From: Pseudocalidococcus sp964653145
GTDB taxonomy: Bacteria > Cyanobacteriota > Cyanobacteriia > Thermosynechococcales > Thermosynechococcaceae
Reading direction: 5' to 3'
Length of the DNA: 64,000 bases
NCBI GenBank assembly: GCA_964653145.1
Contig: CAZZCG010000018.1
Location: 1 to 64,000, forward strand
This document shows positions 33,487-42,564 of the stretch, piece after piece. Position 1 is the first letter of the stretch; the number at the start of each line of letters is the position of its first letter. The position numbers were made by a program, and so were the translations under genes. The notes under the pieces are model-generated. The model had not been told where the DNA came from. It ran no database searches and saw only the letters and a program-made list of their open reading frames with translations.

Positions 33487-34821
33487 CTAGCTCCGATTGG
33501 CCCATGGCCCCCAAATCGCCAACGTCATGCCGGGGTGGTAGATATTGACAAACATGGTTTGAGCATCGGGAGAAAAGCAAACCCCCGCAAATTCTTGATT
33601 ATTCAAAGCATTACGAGCAAAGGTATAAATTTTGCCATCGGGAGTAACACCCATCAGGCGATTCGTATCATCCGTACCATCTTCACAGACGATTAAATCT
33701 CCAAACGGAGCCATAATCAGGTTGTCCGGATAATCTAGAACATTCCGACCGGGAGACTCCACAAAGAGCTCTAAACTCCCACCCTGATCCGCCGTCACCC
33801 CAGGCCGGTATCGCCAAATTTGCCCAAGGCGCTTGTCTCCACCGCTGGTGGCCGTGAAGAAAATTTCACCATTGCTATAGCAAATCCCTTCACCCCGCGT
33901 AAAGGTAGCGGCCCCTGAATCAAACCCCTGGTGTCGAACCGAATCTACTTGCGGATCTGGCTCTTGGATGGTTACCCACTCAACGTCAAAAAATCGCCGC
34001 TGAGGAAATCCATCACTGGTATTGCTTTTGGGATAGCCTTTAATCCGTAATGCTTGCAGTTCACCCCCGGCCTGGAGATTACCGATTTGCCTTGGGATAA
34101 ACCGATAAAACAAGCTATCACCACGATCCTCGGTTTGGTAAATAATGTTTGTCTTCGGATCGACCGCAATTGCTTCATGTTGAAATCGACCCATCGCTTT
34201 GAGCGGAATTGGAGCAACAGGGCCAGTGGCAGTGGTCGGAATTTCAAAGTTGTAGCCGTGGGGTTTGTTAACGGGGCCATGTTGACCGGGGGTAGTGGGG
34301 GTGGACGTATTTTCTTCGCAACTGATCCAAGACCCCCAAGGTGTGGTGCCCCCTGCACAATTGCGATAGGTTCCAGCCAAGGAAACAAAATCCTTCACTA
34401 ACGTCCGTTCTGGGCTAACGATGACGGTGGTGGTTCCCCCTGGGCAGAGGGTGTCGTATTTCAGGTTCGCTGGAGCTTCCACAGGCCGATAACCACTGGG
34501 CAGGCCTGGATAAACTTCATGGTTGCGAATCAGGATTATTGTGCCGTTGGGGCCGGGAAAGGTTGCCATACCATCATGGAGCGAAGGAACCGGATAGCCA
34601 TCACTCATGCGGTCACCCAACTTTGAGAGCACCCGATATTGGAAGCCGGGGGGGAGATCAATAATTCCCCGAGGATCAGGGACAAGGGGGCCAAATCCCA
34701 GGCCTTGTGGTGATTGTCCAGCCTCAGCCCGTTCGTACAATGCCCGCAGCCCCAAAGGAAACACGGCTGCCCCAGTGGACAAGGCGGCAAAGGTCAATAG
34801 TCGGCGTCGAGATAGGGACAT
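33487..34821 (-). CDS. PhoX/DUF839-type phosphatase-like protein with Tat signal
   Basis: A 444-residue protein with an apparent twin-arginine signal (LSRRRLLTFAALSTGAAVFPLG, residues 3-24). The following beta-propeller-like domain belongs to the PhoX/DUF839 family; motifs include LPPGFQYRVLSKLGDRMSDG, RNHEVYPGLPSG, GGTTPWGSWISCEENTS and a C-terminal GVCFSPDAQTMFVNIYHPG. PhoX enzymes are periplasmic Fe/Ca-dependent alkaline phosphatases. The Glu in SCEEN and the N-H-E triad fit metal-binding positions of the family. scpB starts 3 bp downstream. Phosphatase activity is inferred from family membership. Confidence 0.82.
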   Translation of the reverse strand: MSLSRRRLLTFAALSTGAAVFPLGLRALYERAEAGQSPQGLGFGPLVPDPRGIIDLPPGFQYRVLSKLGDRMSDGYPVPSLHDGMATFPGPNGTIILIRNHEVYPGLPSGYRPVEAPANLKYDTLCPGGTTTVIVSPERTLVKDFVSLAGTYRNCAGGTTPWGSWISCEENTSTPTTPGQHGPVNKPHGYNFEIPTTATGPVAPIPLKAMGRFQHEAIAVDPKTNIIYQTEDRGDSLFYRFIPRQIGNLQAGGELQALRIKGYPKSNTSDGFPQRRFFDVEWVTIQEPDPQVDSVRHQGFDSGAATFTRGEGICYSNGEIFFTATSGGDKRLGQIWRYRPGVTADQGGSLELFVESPGRNVLDYPDNLIMAPFGDLIVCEDGTDDTNRLMGVTPDGKIYTFARNALNNQEFAGVCFSPDAQTMFVNIYHPGMTLAIWGPWANRS

Positions 34822-35322
34822 AAATGAAACCTAAACCTTTAAAGGGAGCAAATTTGTCACGGGATAAGTAACGGTTAGTTACAAAAGTCAGGGAAATGTC
34901 TCAAACTCTTCACAAATCCTAGCAAGTTTAGGGATGACTTCTTTCCTAGGCCATTTGGCCCCACGACCAGAAATAAAGACTTTATAATAACAGAGCATCT
35001 TATTGACACAATTTAGGATTTCAAGTTCCCAGTCCCAGGTTAGTTTTTTGGGCTAACACTAGTATTCGTCGCATCTCAGAACCTTCAGCCCACCAGCCAA
35101 TTTCAGTTCTTGGGTCGATGCATACAGTTAATGCCTCTGCTTTGGGCAATTATCCTGCGATCTTGACAAAGTCCCAGGTTGAGTCAAATAATTTAAGCCC
35201 CAACGTTTTCTCCGATGTAAGTCCATTGGGAACGTTTAGGCTATTTTCGTCTGAACCCAGCTAACGTTTGATCACTGCCTGGCCTTACCTTAACTATTGT
35301 TTACGTCATCCCCCTTTCCGCC
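34822..35322. other. Intergenic region upstream of glutamate synthase
   Basis: The 501 bp lie between the divergent PhoX-like gene and glutamate synthase. It should contain the glutamate synthase promoter. I looked for an NtcA-type GTA-N8-TAC site and found no convincing one by eye. No coding frame or structured RNA was recognised. Confidence 0.4.
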
Positions 35323-38300
35323 ATGCCTAACTCGTATTCTGCTACCCCAAATCCAAGTTTGACCAATGCCGGGTATGCCGGTCAGCCGTGGTTGGTGGAA
35401 GAACGAGATGCCTGCGGTGTCGGCTTTGTGGCTCATCAGGAAGGTTTAGCCAGTCACTCCATTGTCGAGCAAGCGTTACGGGGACTCACCTGCTTAGAAC
35501 ATCGCGGGGCCTGTAGTGCAGATCAAGATTCCGGAGATGGGGCCGGGGTGATGACGGCGATTCCCTGGGGCCTGTTTAGGGATTTGATTGGCAATTTTGA
35601 TCCGGCCAACGTCGGCGTGGGGATGGTTTTTTTCCCAGCTAATCCGGAAGCAGTTGTCCAGGCCAAGACCGCCATTGCCCAAGTCCTAGCAAGTTCCGGC
35701 TTAAAACTGATCGGGTGGCGGCCAGTGCCGGTGCAATCGGATGTTTTAGGCGTGCTGGCGTTACACAATCAACCGATTATTGAACAACTTTTCGTGGCCG
35801 CGGAATCCACAGGTACAGAACTGGAGCGGTTGTTGTATCTGACTCGCAAGCGGATGGAACGGGCCGTTTCCGAACTCCATGCGGACTGGGGGCGAGATTT
35901 TTATGTCTGCTCCTTTTCCCACAAGACCATTGTTTACAAAGGCATGGTGCGCTCGGTTATCCTTGGGGAATTTTACCGGGATTTGAAAAATCCAGCCTAC
36001 GAAACTGCCTTTGCCATCTATCACCGTCGCTTTAGCACCAACACGATGCCCAAATGGCCCCTGGCCCAGCCGATGCGGTTCTTAGGGCATAACGGGGAAA
36101 TTAATACGCTCCTGGGGAATGTCAACTGGATGCGGGCGCGGGAAGGTCAGTTGGTCAGCCCGGCCTGGGGTGAATCCCTCCAAGAACTTAAGCCCATTGT
36201 CAACCCGGAAAACAGCGACTCAGCCAACTTGGATAATGCCTTTGAACTGTTGGTGCAGTCGGGTCGGCATCCCTTCCAGGCCATGATGATGATGATCCCT
36301 GAGGCCTATAAAAATCAACCGGACTTAGCGGATCACCCGGAAATTACGGATTTTTATGAATATTACAGCGGCTTACAGGAAGGCTGGGATGGCCCGGCCC
36401 TAGTCGTTTTTAGTGATGGCAATGTGGTTGGGGCAACTTTAGACCGAAATGGTTTGCGGCCAGCCCGCTATACCCTGCTCAAAGATGGCCTGGTGATTGT
36501 GGCGTCTGAAGCTGGTGTAATTCCGGTGGATGAAACCCAAGTCTTAGAAAAAGGTCGCCTGGGGCCGGGGCAGATGATTGCTGTGGATTTAACCACCAAT
36601 GAGCTGTTGACCAACTGGACGATCAAGCAACGGGTGGCTAAACATCAACCCTATGGCCAATGGCTCCAGGCCCATCGCCAAGAACTTGCTCCTCAACCCT
36701 ATTTAGAAACCCCCAACCTCGATAAAGCCGCCTGTCTGCAACAACAAACGGCCTTTGGCTATGGGGCTGAAGATGTGGAAATGGTAATCGAGGCCATGGC
36801 CCAGGAGGGAAAAGAGCCGACGTTCTGTATGGGGGATGATATTCCGCTGGCTGTCCTCTCGCCCAAACCCCACCTGCTTTACGACTATTTCAAACAACGT
36901 TTTGCCCAAGTCACCAACCCCCCCATTGACCCCCTGCGGGAAAAACTGGTGATGTCCTTAACGACTCAGTTGGGTGGACGTGGCAATTTGCTGGATGAGA
37001 AGCCGAAATTTGCCAAACTCTATAAACTGAATTCTCCATTGCTCAATGAAGCCGAACTAGAGGAGATTCTCAATTCTGATTTCCATGGGGTGCGGATCAG
37101 TACCCTTTATGAAGTTGCGGCGGGGCCGGATGGATTAAAAGCTGCGATCACAGAACTTTGTGAACAGGCCGATGAATTGGTTAAAGCTGGGGCTGAAATT
37201 CTCGTGCTCTCGGATCGGGTTAATGCCACTGGAAAACCTCAACTCTTGACCGCTGAAACCACCTATATTCCACCTCTGTTAGCGGCTGGGGCTGTCCACC
37301 ATCACTTAATTGCCCAAGGATTGCGCCGGAGAACCTCCATTGTTGTGGAAACTGCCCAGGCCTGGAGTACCCATCATTTTGCCTGCTTGATTGGCTACGG
37401 TGTGGCGGCCATTTGTCCCTATTTGGCCTGGGAAACGATCCGGCAGTGGTGGCACAGTGAGCGGACTCAAAATCTGATGGAAAAAGGCAAGGTCGCTAAA
37501 GTTGATCTCTCCACAGCCCAGGCCAAGTATCGCAAAGCCATTGAAGACGGGTTACTCAAGATCCTCTCCAAAATGGGGATTTCCCTGATTACTAGCTATC
37601 AAGGAGCTCAGATTTTTGAGGCGATTGGGATTGGCCCAGAGTTATTAAACCTTGGTTTTGTCGGGACAACCTCACGGGTGGGTGGCTTAACGGTCAGCGA
37701 TTTGGCCCAAGAAGTCATGGCCTTCCATCAACAGGCCTTCCCCGAACTAACGGCGAAAAAATTGCAAAACTTTGGCTTTGTCCAATATCGGCCTGGTGGT
37801 GAGTACCACATGAATAACCCGGAAATGGCGAAGGCCCTCCATAAAGCGGTTTCTAGCCAAAACTACGACCACTACGAAGTCTATCGGCAACAACTCACGG
37901 GCCGAATTCCGACAGCTCTACGGGATTTGCTGGAGTTCAAGAGCGACCGTCAACCCATTGCCCTAGAGGACGTTGAACCAGCTACCGAAATTGTCAAACG
38001 CTTCTGTACCGGCGGGATGTCCTTAGGAGCCTTATCGCGGGAAGCCCATGAAGTCCTGGCAATTGCCATGAATCGTCTCGGTGGTAAATCCAACTCTGGT
38101 GAAGGCGGCGAAGACCCAATTCGGTTCAAAGTCCTGGTGGATGTGGATGGGGAAGGTCGCTCCGATTTATTGCCCCACTTGGCGGGTTTACGGAACGGGG
38201 ATACGGCCAGTTCTGCCATTAAACAGGTGGCTTCCGGTCGGTTTGGGGTCACGCCTGAGTATTTAATGAATGCCAAGCAAATCGAAATCAAGATTGCCCA

Positions 38301-39945
38301 AGGCGCAAAACCCGGTGAAGGTGGTCAACTTCCAGGCCCCAAGGTGAGTCCCTACATCGCCATGTTGCGGAAATCTAAACCCGGTGTTTCCCTGATTTCG
38401 CCGCCCCCGCACCACGATATTTACTCCATTGAAGACCTGTCGCAGTTGATTTTTGACCTGCACCAAATCAATCCAAACGCTCAAGTTTCGGTCAAGCTGG
38501 TGGCAGAGGTGGGAATTGGTACGATTGCTGCGGGTGTGGCCAAAGCCAATGCCGATATCATCCAAATCTCTGGTCATGATGGCGGGACGGGGGCTTCACC
38601 CTTGAGTTCAATCAAACACGCCGGGAGCCCTTGGGAATTGGGCCTGTCGGAAGTGCATCGGGTGCTGATGGAAAACCAACTCCGGGATCGGGTGATTCTC
38701 CGTGTGGATGGCGGCCTCAAGTCCGGTTGGGATGTGATGATGGGCGCACTGATGGGGGCGGAAGAATTTGGCTTTGGCTCCATTGCGATGATTGCCGAGG
38801 GCTGCATTATGGCCCGGATTTGCCACACGAATAATTGCCCGGTCGGAGTCGCCACCCAAAAAGAAGAACTGCGGAAACGGTTTACCGGCCTGCCGGAGCA
38901 TGTGGTGAATTTCTTCCTGTTCATTGCCGAAGAAGTGCGCTCCATTTTGGCTCGGCTTGGTTACAAATCCCTGTTGGAGGTTGTCGGCCGCTCTGATTTA
39001 TTGGTTCCCCGTAGCGATGTCAGCTTGAGCAAAACCAGTGCTGTCAATTTGGATTGCTTGACCCAACTACCCGATACCCGCACTGACCGGGCCTGGTTGA
39101 TCCATGAAGAGGTGCACAGCAATGGGCCTGTTCTGGACGACAACATTCTCGGCAATCCCACAATTCAAACTGCCATTGCCAACCATCAGGAAGCCAGTGT
39201 GAATCTGGAGATTGTCAACACAGATCGGACTGTGGGGGCGCGGGTTGCCGGAGCCATTGCCAAACACCATGGAAATACAGGCTTCACGGGTCAGTTAACC
39301 CTCAACTTTGTGGGTAGTGCTGGCCAGAGCTTTGGGGCTTTCAACTTGCCAGGGATGATCCTCAACTTGACTGGAGAAGCCAACGATTATGTTGGGAAAG
39401 GCATGCATGGCGGCGAAATCATCATCAAACCCTTGGCCAATGCACCCTATGCGGCGGCGGATAATGTGATTGTCGGTAATACCTGTCTCTACGGGGCGAC
39501 TGGAGGCAATCTCTTTGCCAATGGCCAGGCCGGGGAACGGTTTGCAGTGCGGAACTCTAAAGCTTATGCCGTGGTGGAGGGAGTGGGTGATCACTGTTGC
39601 GAATACATGACCGGTGGGGTTGTGGTTGTTCTCGGTAAGGTCGGGCGCAATGTTGGGGCAGGGATGACTGGGGGCCTGGCCTATATCCTGGATGAGGATG
39701 GAAGTTTAACAGCTAAAATGAACCCGGAAATTGTTAAGCTGCAACGGATTAGTTCGGTGGTGGGTGAACAGCAACTCCTAGAACTGATTCAAGCCCATGC
39801 CGACCGCACTGGTAGCCCAAAAGCTAAGTTGATTCTGGAAAATTGGTCATCCTATCTCCCGAAATTCTGGCAAGTGGTTCCTCCCTCAGAAGCCAATAGC
39901 CCAGAAGTTGTAGCCGAAGAGAAAGTACTCAATCCAGTTCTATAG
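35323..39945 (+). CDS. glsF: Ferredoxin-dependent glutamate synthase (Fd-GOGAT)
   Basis: This enzyme makes two glutamates from glutamine and 2-oxoglutarate using photosynthetic ferredoxin, completing ammonium assimilation. The 1540-residue chain has an N-terminal class II glutaminase domain with catalytic Cys31 (EERDACGVGFVA; the propeptide before it is removed). A central domain, an FMN/2-oxoglutarate domain (GGKSNSGEGGEDPIRF...GLRNGDTASSAIKQVASGRFGVT), the 3Fe-4S cysteines in CHTNNCPVGVATQKEELRKRF and a C-terminal glycine-rich beta-helix (VIVGNTCLYGATGG) follow. No gltD small subunit is adjacent, consistent with the ferredoxin type. A terminator follows 35 bp downstream. Confidence 0.96.
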   Translation: MPNSYSATPNPSLTNAGYAGQPWLVEERDACGVGFVAHQEGLASHSIVEQALRGLTCLEHRGACSADQDSGDGAGVMTAIPWGLFRDLIGNFDPANVGVGMVFFPANPEAVVQAKTAIAQVLASSGLKLIGWRPVPVQSDVLGVLALHNQPIIEQLFVAAESTGTELERLLYLTRKRMERAVSELHADWGRDFYVCSFSHKTIVYKGMVRSVILGEFYRDLKNPAYETAFAIYHRRFSTNTMPKWPLAQPMRFLGHNGEINTLLGNVNWMRAREGQLVSPAWGESLQELKPIVNPENSDSANLDNAFELLVQSGRHPFQAMMMMIPEAYKNQPDLADHPEITDFYEYYSGLQEGWDGPALVVFSDGNVVGATLDRNGLRPARYTLLKDGLVIVASEAGVIPVDETQVLEKGRLGPGQMIAVDLTTNELLTNWTIKQRVAKHQPYGQWLQAHRQELAPQPYLETPNLDKAACLQQQTAFGYGAEDVEMVIEAMAQEGKEPTFCMGDDIPLAVLSPKPHLLYDYFKQRFAQVTNPPIDPLREKLVMSLTTQLGGRGNLLDEKPKFAKLYKLNSPLLNEAELEEILNSDFHGVRISTLYEVAAGPDGLKAAITELCEQADELVKAGAEILVLSDRVNATGKPQLLTAETTYIPPLLAAGAVHHHLIAQGLRRRTSIVVETAQAWSTHHFACLIGYGVAAICPYLAWETIRQWWHSERTQNLMEKGKVAKVDLSTAQAKYRKAIEDGLLKILSKMGISLITSYQGAQIFEAIGIGPELLNLGFVGTTSRVGGLTVSDLAQEVMAFHQQAFPELTAKKLQNFGFVQYRPGGEYHMNNPEMAKALHKAVSSQNYDHYEVYRQQLTGRIPTALRDLLEFKSDRQPIALEDVEPATEIVKRFCTGGMSLGALSREAHEVLAIAMNRLGGKSNSGEGGEDPIRFKVLVDVDGEGRSDLLPHLAGLRNGDTASSAIKQVASGRFGVTPEYLMNAKQIEIKIAQGAKPGEGGQLPGPKVSPYIAMLRKSKPGVSLISPPPHHDIYSIEDLSQLIFDLHQINPNAQVSVKLVAEVGIGTIAAGVAKANADIIQISGHDGGTGASPLSSIKHAGSPWELGLSEVHRVLMENQLRDRVILRVDGGLKSGWDVMMGALMGAEEFGFGSIAMIAEGCIMARICHTNNCPVGVATQKEELRKRFTGLPEHVVNFFLFIAEEVRSILARLGYKSLLEVVGRSDLLVPRSDVSLSKTSAVNLDCLTQLPDTRTDRAWLIHEEVHSNGPVLDDNILGNPTIQTAIANHQEASVNLEIVNTDRTVGARVAGAIAKHHGNTGFTGQLTLNFVGSAGQSFGAFNLPGMILNLTGEANDYVGKGMHGGEIIIKPLANAPYAAADNVIVGNTCLYGATGGNLFANGQAGERFAVRNSKAYAVVEGVGDHCCEYMTGGVVVVLGKVGRNVGAGMTGGLAYILDEDGSLTAKMNPEIVKLQRISSVVGEQQLLELIQAHADRTGSPKAKLILENWSSYLPKFWQVVPPSEANSPEVVAEEKVLNPVL

Positions 39946-39979
39946 GGATATGAGCCGTAACTCAAAAAGATATGTCAAG

Positions 39980-40005
39980 GGGTGGTCAAACCATCCTTTT
40001 TTTTT
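39980..40005 (+). terminator. Rho-independent terminator of glutamate synthase
   Basis: GGGTGG (39980-39985) and CCATCC (39991-39996) form a hairpin with the loop TCAAA, followed by nine T residues (39997-40005), 35 bp after the stop codon. Confidence 0.85.
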
Positions 40006-40073
40006 CATGCCCTATGAATTAGGTTGGGACTGTAGTATATTTTCTATGAATTAACTGAAAAGGAAGGTAAAAA

Positions 40074-41138
40074 GTGAGTTTTGATGAGAAGATTACCGCT
40101 TTGATTCAAAGAATCCCTGATTTAGTGGATCATTTGCAAACGGAAGAAGCAACGAAAACCGCCCTAGTGATGCCCTTTATAGCTGCTTTAGGGTATGACA
40201 TATTCAATCCATTGGAAGTTATTCCGGAATTCACAGCAGATATCGGAACCAAAAAGGGAGAGAAGGTGGACTATGCGGTCAAATATAATGGTGAAATTAG
40301 CTTTTTAATTGAATGCAAGAAAGTTGGCACAGATTTGAGTCACGCAGAAATGTCTCAACTCTTTCGATATTTTCATGTTACTAATGCTCGTATTGGCATT
40401 CTTACAAATGGAATTCAATATAACTTCTACTCTGATCTTGAAGTTTCTAATAAAATGGACGAAAAACCATTTTTGCAATTAAACCTAAATGATCCAAGGA
40501 CACAAATACTAAAAGAAGTCAAAAAGCTTGCCAAAGAAGACTTTAACTTAAGTCAGGTTTTGAGTGTTGCAAATGAGCTAAAGTTCATTTCTGAAATCAA
40601 GAAATATCTCCTGAGTCAATACGAATCAAAAACTCCAGATGAGGATTTTGTCAAGTTTCTGTACAAGTCTGCAAACTTAGGAAAATTATTCACTGCCAAC
40701 GCCAAGGAGCAATTCTCGCCCATTGTTAAGAAGGCATTTGAACAGTTTATTAATGAGCGTATTGAAGAACGCCTTCGTCCTGTTTGGAAGAAAGAAGTAG
40801 AAGTAGTAGAGGAAGTGCCTGATAATTCAGATATACCAACTGGTGAAATTATAACGACGGAAGAAGAGTTAGAAGGATTTAGGATTGTAAGAGCAATTAT
40901 ATCTAGAGTGGTTAACCCAGAACGTGTTGTTTATCGTGATACAAAGTCTTACATGGGAATCTTATTGGATGACAATAATCGAAAACCCATTTGTCGTCTT
41001 TGCTTTAACACAAAACAAAAATGCGTGATTTTATTCGACCAGGATCGTAAAGAAGTGCGTCAACCCGTAGACAATTTGACAGATCTATACAAATTTTCTG
41101 ATGACATGATCAAAACTATTGAAATGTATGAAAGTTAA
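40074..41138 (+). CDS. Orphan HsdR_N-type (PD-ExK) restriction-like protein
   Basis: A 354-residue protein resembling the type I restriction enzyme R-subunit N-terminal domain. A predicted nuclease core is seen in residues 25-110: Glu31-region helix (KTALVMPFIAALGYDIFNP), Asp66 in KVDYAVKY and Glu80-Cys-Lys82 in FLIECKKVG, then a Gly-Ile-Leu-Thr-Asn-Gly motif. There is no helicase domain, so it stands alone. The C-terminal ~100 residues form a separate domain often seen in such orphans. Start is GTG 40074 with AAGGAAGG upstream. It is AT-rich compared with the neighbouring glutamate synthase, suggesting transfer. A defensive role is possible but unproven. Confidence 0.75.
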   Translation: MSFDEKITALIQRIPDLVDHLQTEEATKTALVMPFIAALGYDIFNPLEVIPEFTADIGTKKGEKVDYAVKYNGEISFLIECKKVGTDLSHAEMSQLFRYFHVTNARIGILTNGIQYNFYSDLEVSNKMDEKPFLQLNLNDPRTQILKEVKKLAKEDFNLSQVLSVANELKFISEIKKYLLSQYESKTPDEDFVKFLYKSANLGKLFTANAKEQFSPIVKKAFEQFINERIEERLRPVWKKEVEVVEEVPDNSDIPTGEIITTEEELEGFRIVRAIISRVVNPERVVYRDTKSYMGILLDDNNRKPICRLCFNTKQKCVILFDQDRKEVRQPVDNLTDLYKFSDDMIKTIEMYES

Positions 41139-41262
41139 GCCACAGTTCTAATCCTAAATCTCCGCATTGTATGAAATCACAATGGTATTGACACTGTCCC
41201 CCTTTGGGCTTGTATTAGACCTGCTTAGCATAACTAATCACTTAGTTCGGATTCTGGTAGTA

Positions 41263-41415
41263 CTAAATAGGTAATGATGCATTGTAGTGGTGAATAAAAT
41301 TCCAAAGCATTCCAATGTAATTGAATAGGAATTTTGAGGACGCTAAGTTACGCCGAACAAACCATGAGACTCTATGGCGCAACGTGCAGTTAAATCGCTG
41401 AATATAACTGGTCTT
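41263..41415 (-). pseudogene. Remnant of an IS1-family transposase C-terminus
   Basis: Read on the minus strand, ~50 codons give KTSYIQRFNCTLRHRV, then SWFVRRNLASSK, then YIGMLWNFIHHYNASLPI and stop. This matches the conserved end of cyanobacterial IS1-type transposases (ERFN-TLRQR...HHYNASLP). An in-frame stop lies just upstream and no start or terminal repeats were found, so it is a dead fragment. It lies between the restriction-like gene and a headless ABC ATPase, and insertion plus deletion here probably removed the ATPase 5' half. Confidence 0.72.
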
Positions 41416-41458
41416 GCAGTACGGTCATTGACTTTTTTTGGAGTACTAGCAGCAATAG

Positions 41459-41926
41459 TCATCTAAAGATGAATTCTATGTCGGAGAAGCACTCAGGATT
41501 ACACATTTAGAAGATTTAGCGAATCGGACTCTTGATACTCTCTCGGGGGGGCAGGGGCAAAGGGCTTGGATTGCAATGGCACTCGCTCAGGACACAGATA
41601 TCCTCCTTTTAGATGAGCCAACAACCTATCTTGACCTTGCCCATCAAATTGAGATATTAGATTTGCTGTTTAAGCTAAATTTGCAACAAGATAAAACCAT
41701 TGTTATGGTGCTACATGATATTAATCAGGCTTGTCGGTATGCAGAACACTTAATTGCTTTAAAATCTGGAAAGATATGTGCAGAGGGAGAACCAGCAAAA
41801 ATAATTTCAGCAGCCCTAATTAAAACTGTATTTGGGCTCAAAAGTTGCATAATTGTGGATCCAGTTTCTGGATCACCCCTTTGTATTCCAATTGGCTGTG
41901 TTCGAGGGAGCAGTGCGAGATTTTAA
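41459..41926 (+). pseudogene. Truncated iron-siderophore-type ABC transporter ATPase (5' half missing)
   Basis: The frame opens after a stop at 41456 and encodes FYVGEALRITHLEDLANRTLD, the ABC signature LSGGQGQRAWIAMALAQ, Walker B DILLLDEPTTYLDLAHQ, the H-loop MVLHDINQACRYAEH and a normal C-terminus. This is the second half of a FecE/FhuC-like ATPase. Walker A and the Q-loop are absent, so it cannot hydrolyse ATP. A start at ATG 41576 would begin after the signature motif. The IS1 remnant and AT-rich DNA lie immediately upstream. No permease or binding protein genes are adjacent. Clearly a pseudogene. Confidence 0.85.
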
Positions 41927-42083
41927 ATGTACATAACAAGATATTTGGGCTAGAAAATTAGCCTTGCACTTTCAATTACAATAGTTATTTCTCTTAAGCT
42001 TAACTCGCTACTCTACAATGCTATGACCCAAGAACCTTAGGCACTTAAAAGCTACCGATAGAAGTTGTTAGAAAATTGAAAAC

Positions 42084-42551
42084 TTAGGAAGTCTTAACTG
42101 AAGTTAACTGACGATAGGCTTCAAATAAACCTAGGGCCGCGCTAACAGATAAATTTAAGCTTCTGACCTGGGCCTGGGGCATGGGAATGTAGGCGGATTC
42201 ATCACACATGGCGGCAATTTCTGAGGGAATACCACTGCTTTCACTGCCAAAAATTAGCCAATCCTCGGCCTGGTAGTTGACGTTCCAATAATTTGTTTTT
42301 CCCCGCGCCATAAAGCCCACATAACGCCCTCCCCTGGCCTGGGCAATCTGGTGAAACGCCTCCCAACTACTGTGACAGGTAACATCCACATAGGGCCAGT
42401 AGTCAATGCCAGCCCGTTTGAGATAGCGATCCGTGATTTTAAAACCCAAGGGTTCAATGAGATGGAGTTCCGTGCCCGTGGCCGCGCAGGTTCTGGCAAT
42501 GTTGCCTGTGTTTGGGGGAATTTCCGGATAAATCAAAACCACGCGGGGCAT
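42084..42551 (-). CDS. trmL: tRNA (cytidine(34)-2'-O)-methyltransferase (TrmL, SPOUT family)
   Basis: A 155-residue SPOUT methyltransferase that modifies the wobble base of tRNA-Leu isoacceptors. Motifs are PRVVLIYPEIPPNTGNIARTCAATG (residues 2-26), LIFGSESSGIP (~118-128) and IPMPQAQVRSLNLSVSAALGLFEAYRQL (the knot, ~137-149). The length and the SPOUT knot sequence match TrmL. It is followed downstream, in leftward reading, by nothing close. gshA lies 13 bp upstream on the same strand. Two tRNA-Leu genes occur in this window, a coincidence rather than linkage. Confidence 0.92.
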   Translation of the reverse strand: MPRVVLIYPEIPPNTGNIARTCAATGTELHLIEPLGFKITDRYLKRAGIDYWPYVDVTCHSSWEAFHQIAQARGGRYVGFMARGKTNYWNVNYQAEDWLIFGSESSGIPSEIAAMCDESAYIPMPQAQVRSLNLSVSAALGLFEAYRQLTSVKTS

Positions 42552-42564
42552 AGGTAGAGAATGA

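Noticed and set aside
35160..35322. NtcA-type nitrogen-control site upstream of glutamate synthase
   Set aside because: No GTA-N8-TAC arrangement with a correctly placed -10 box was found.
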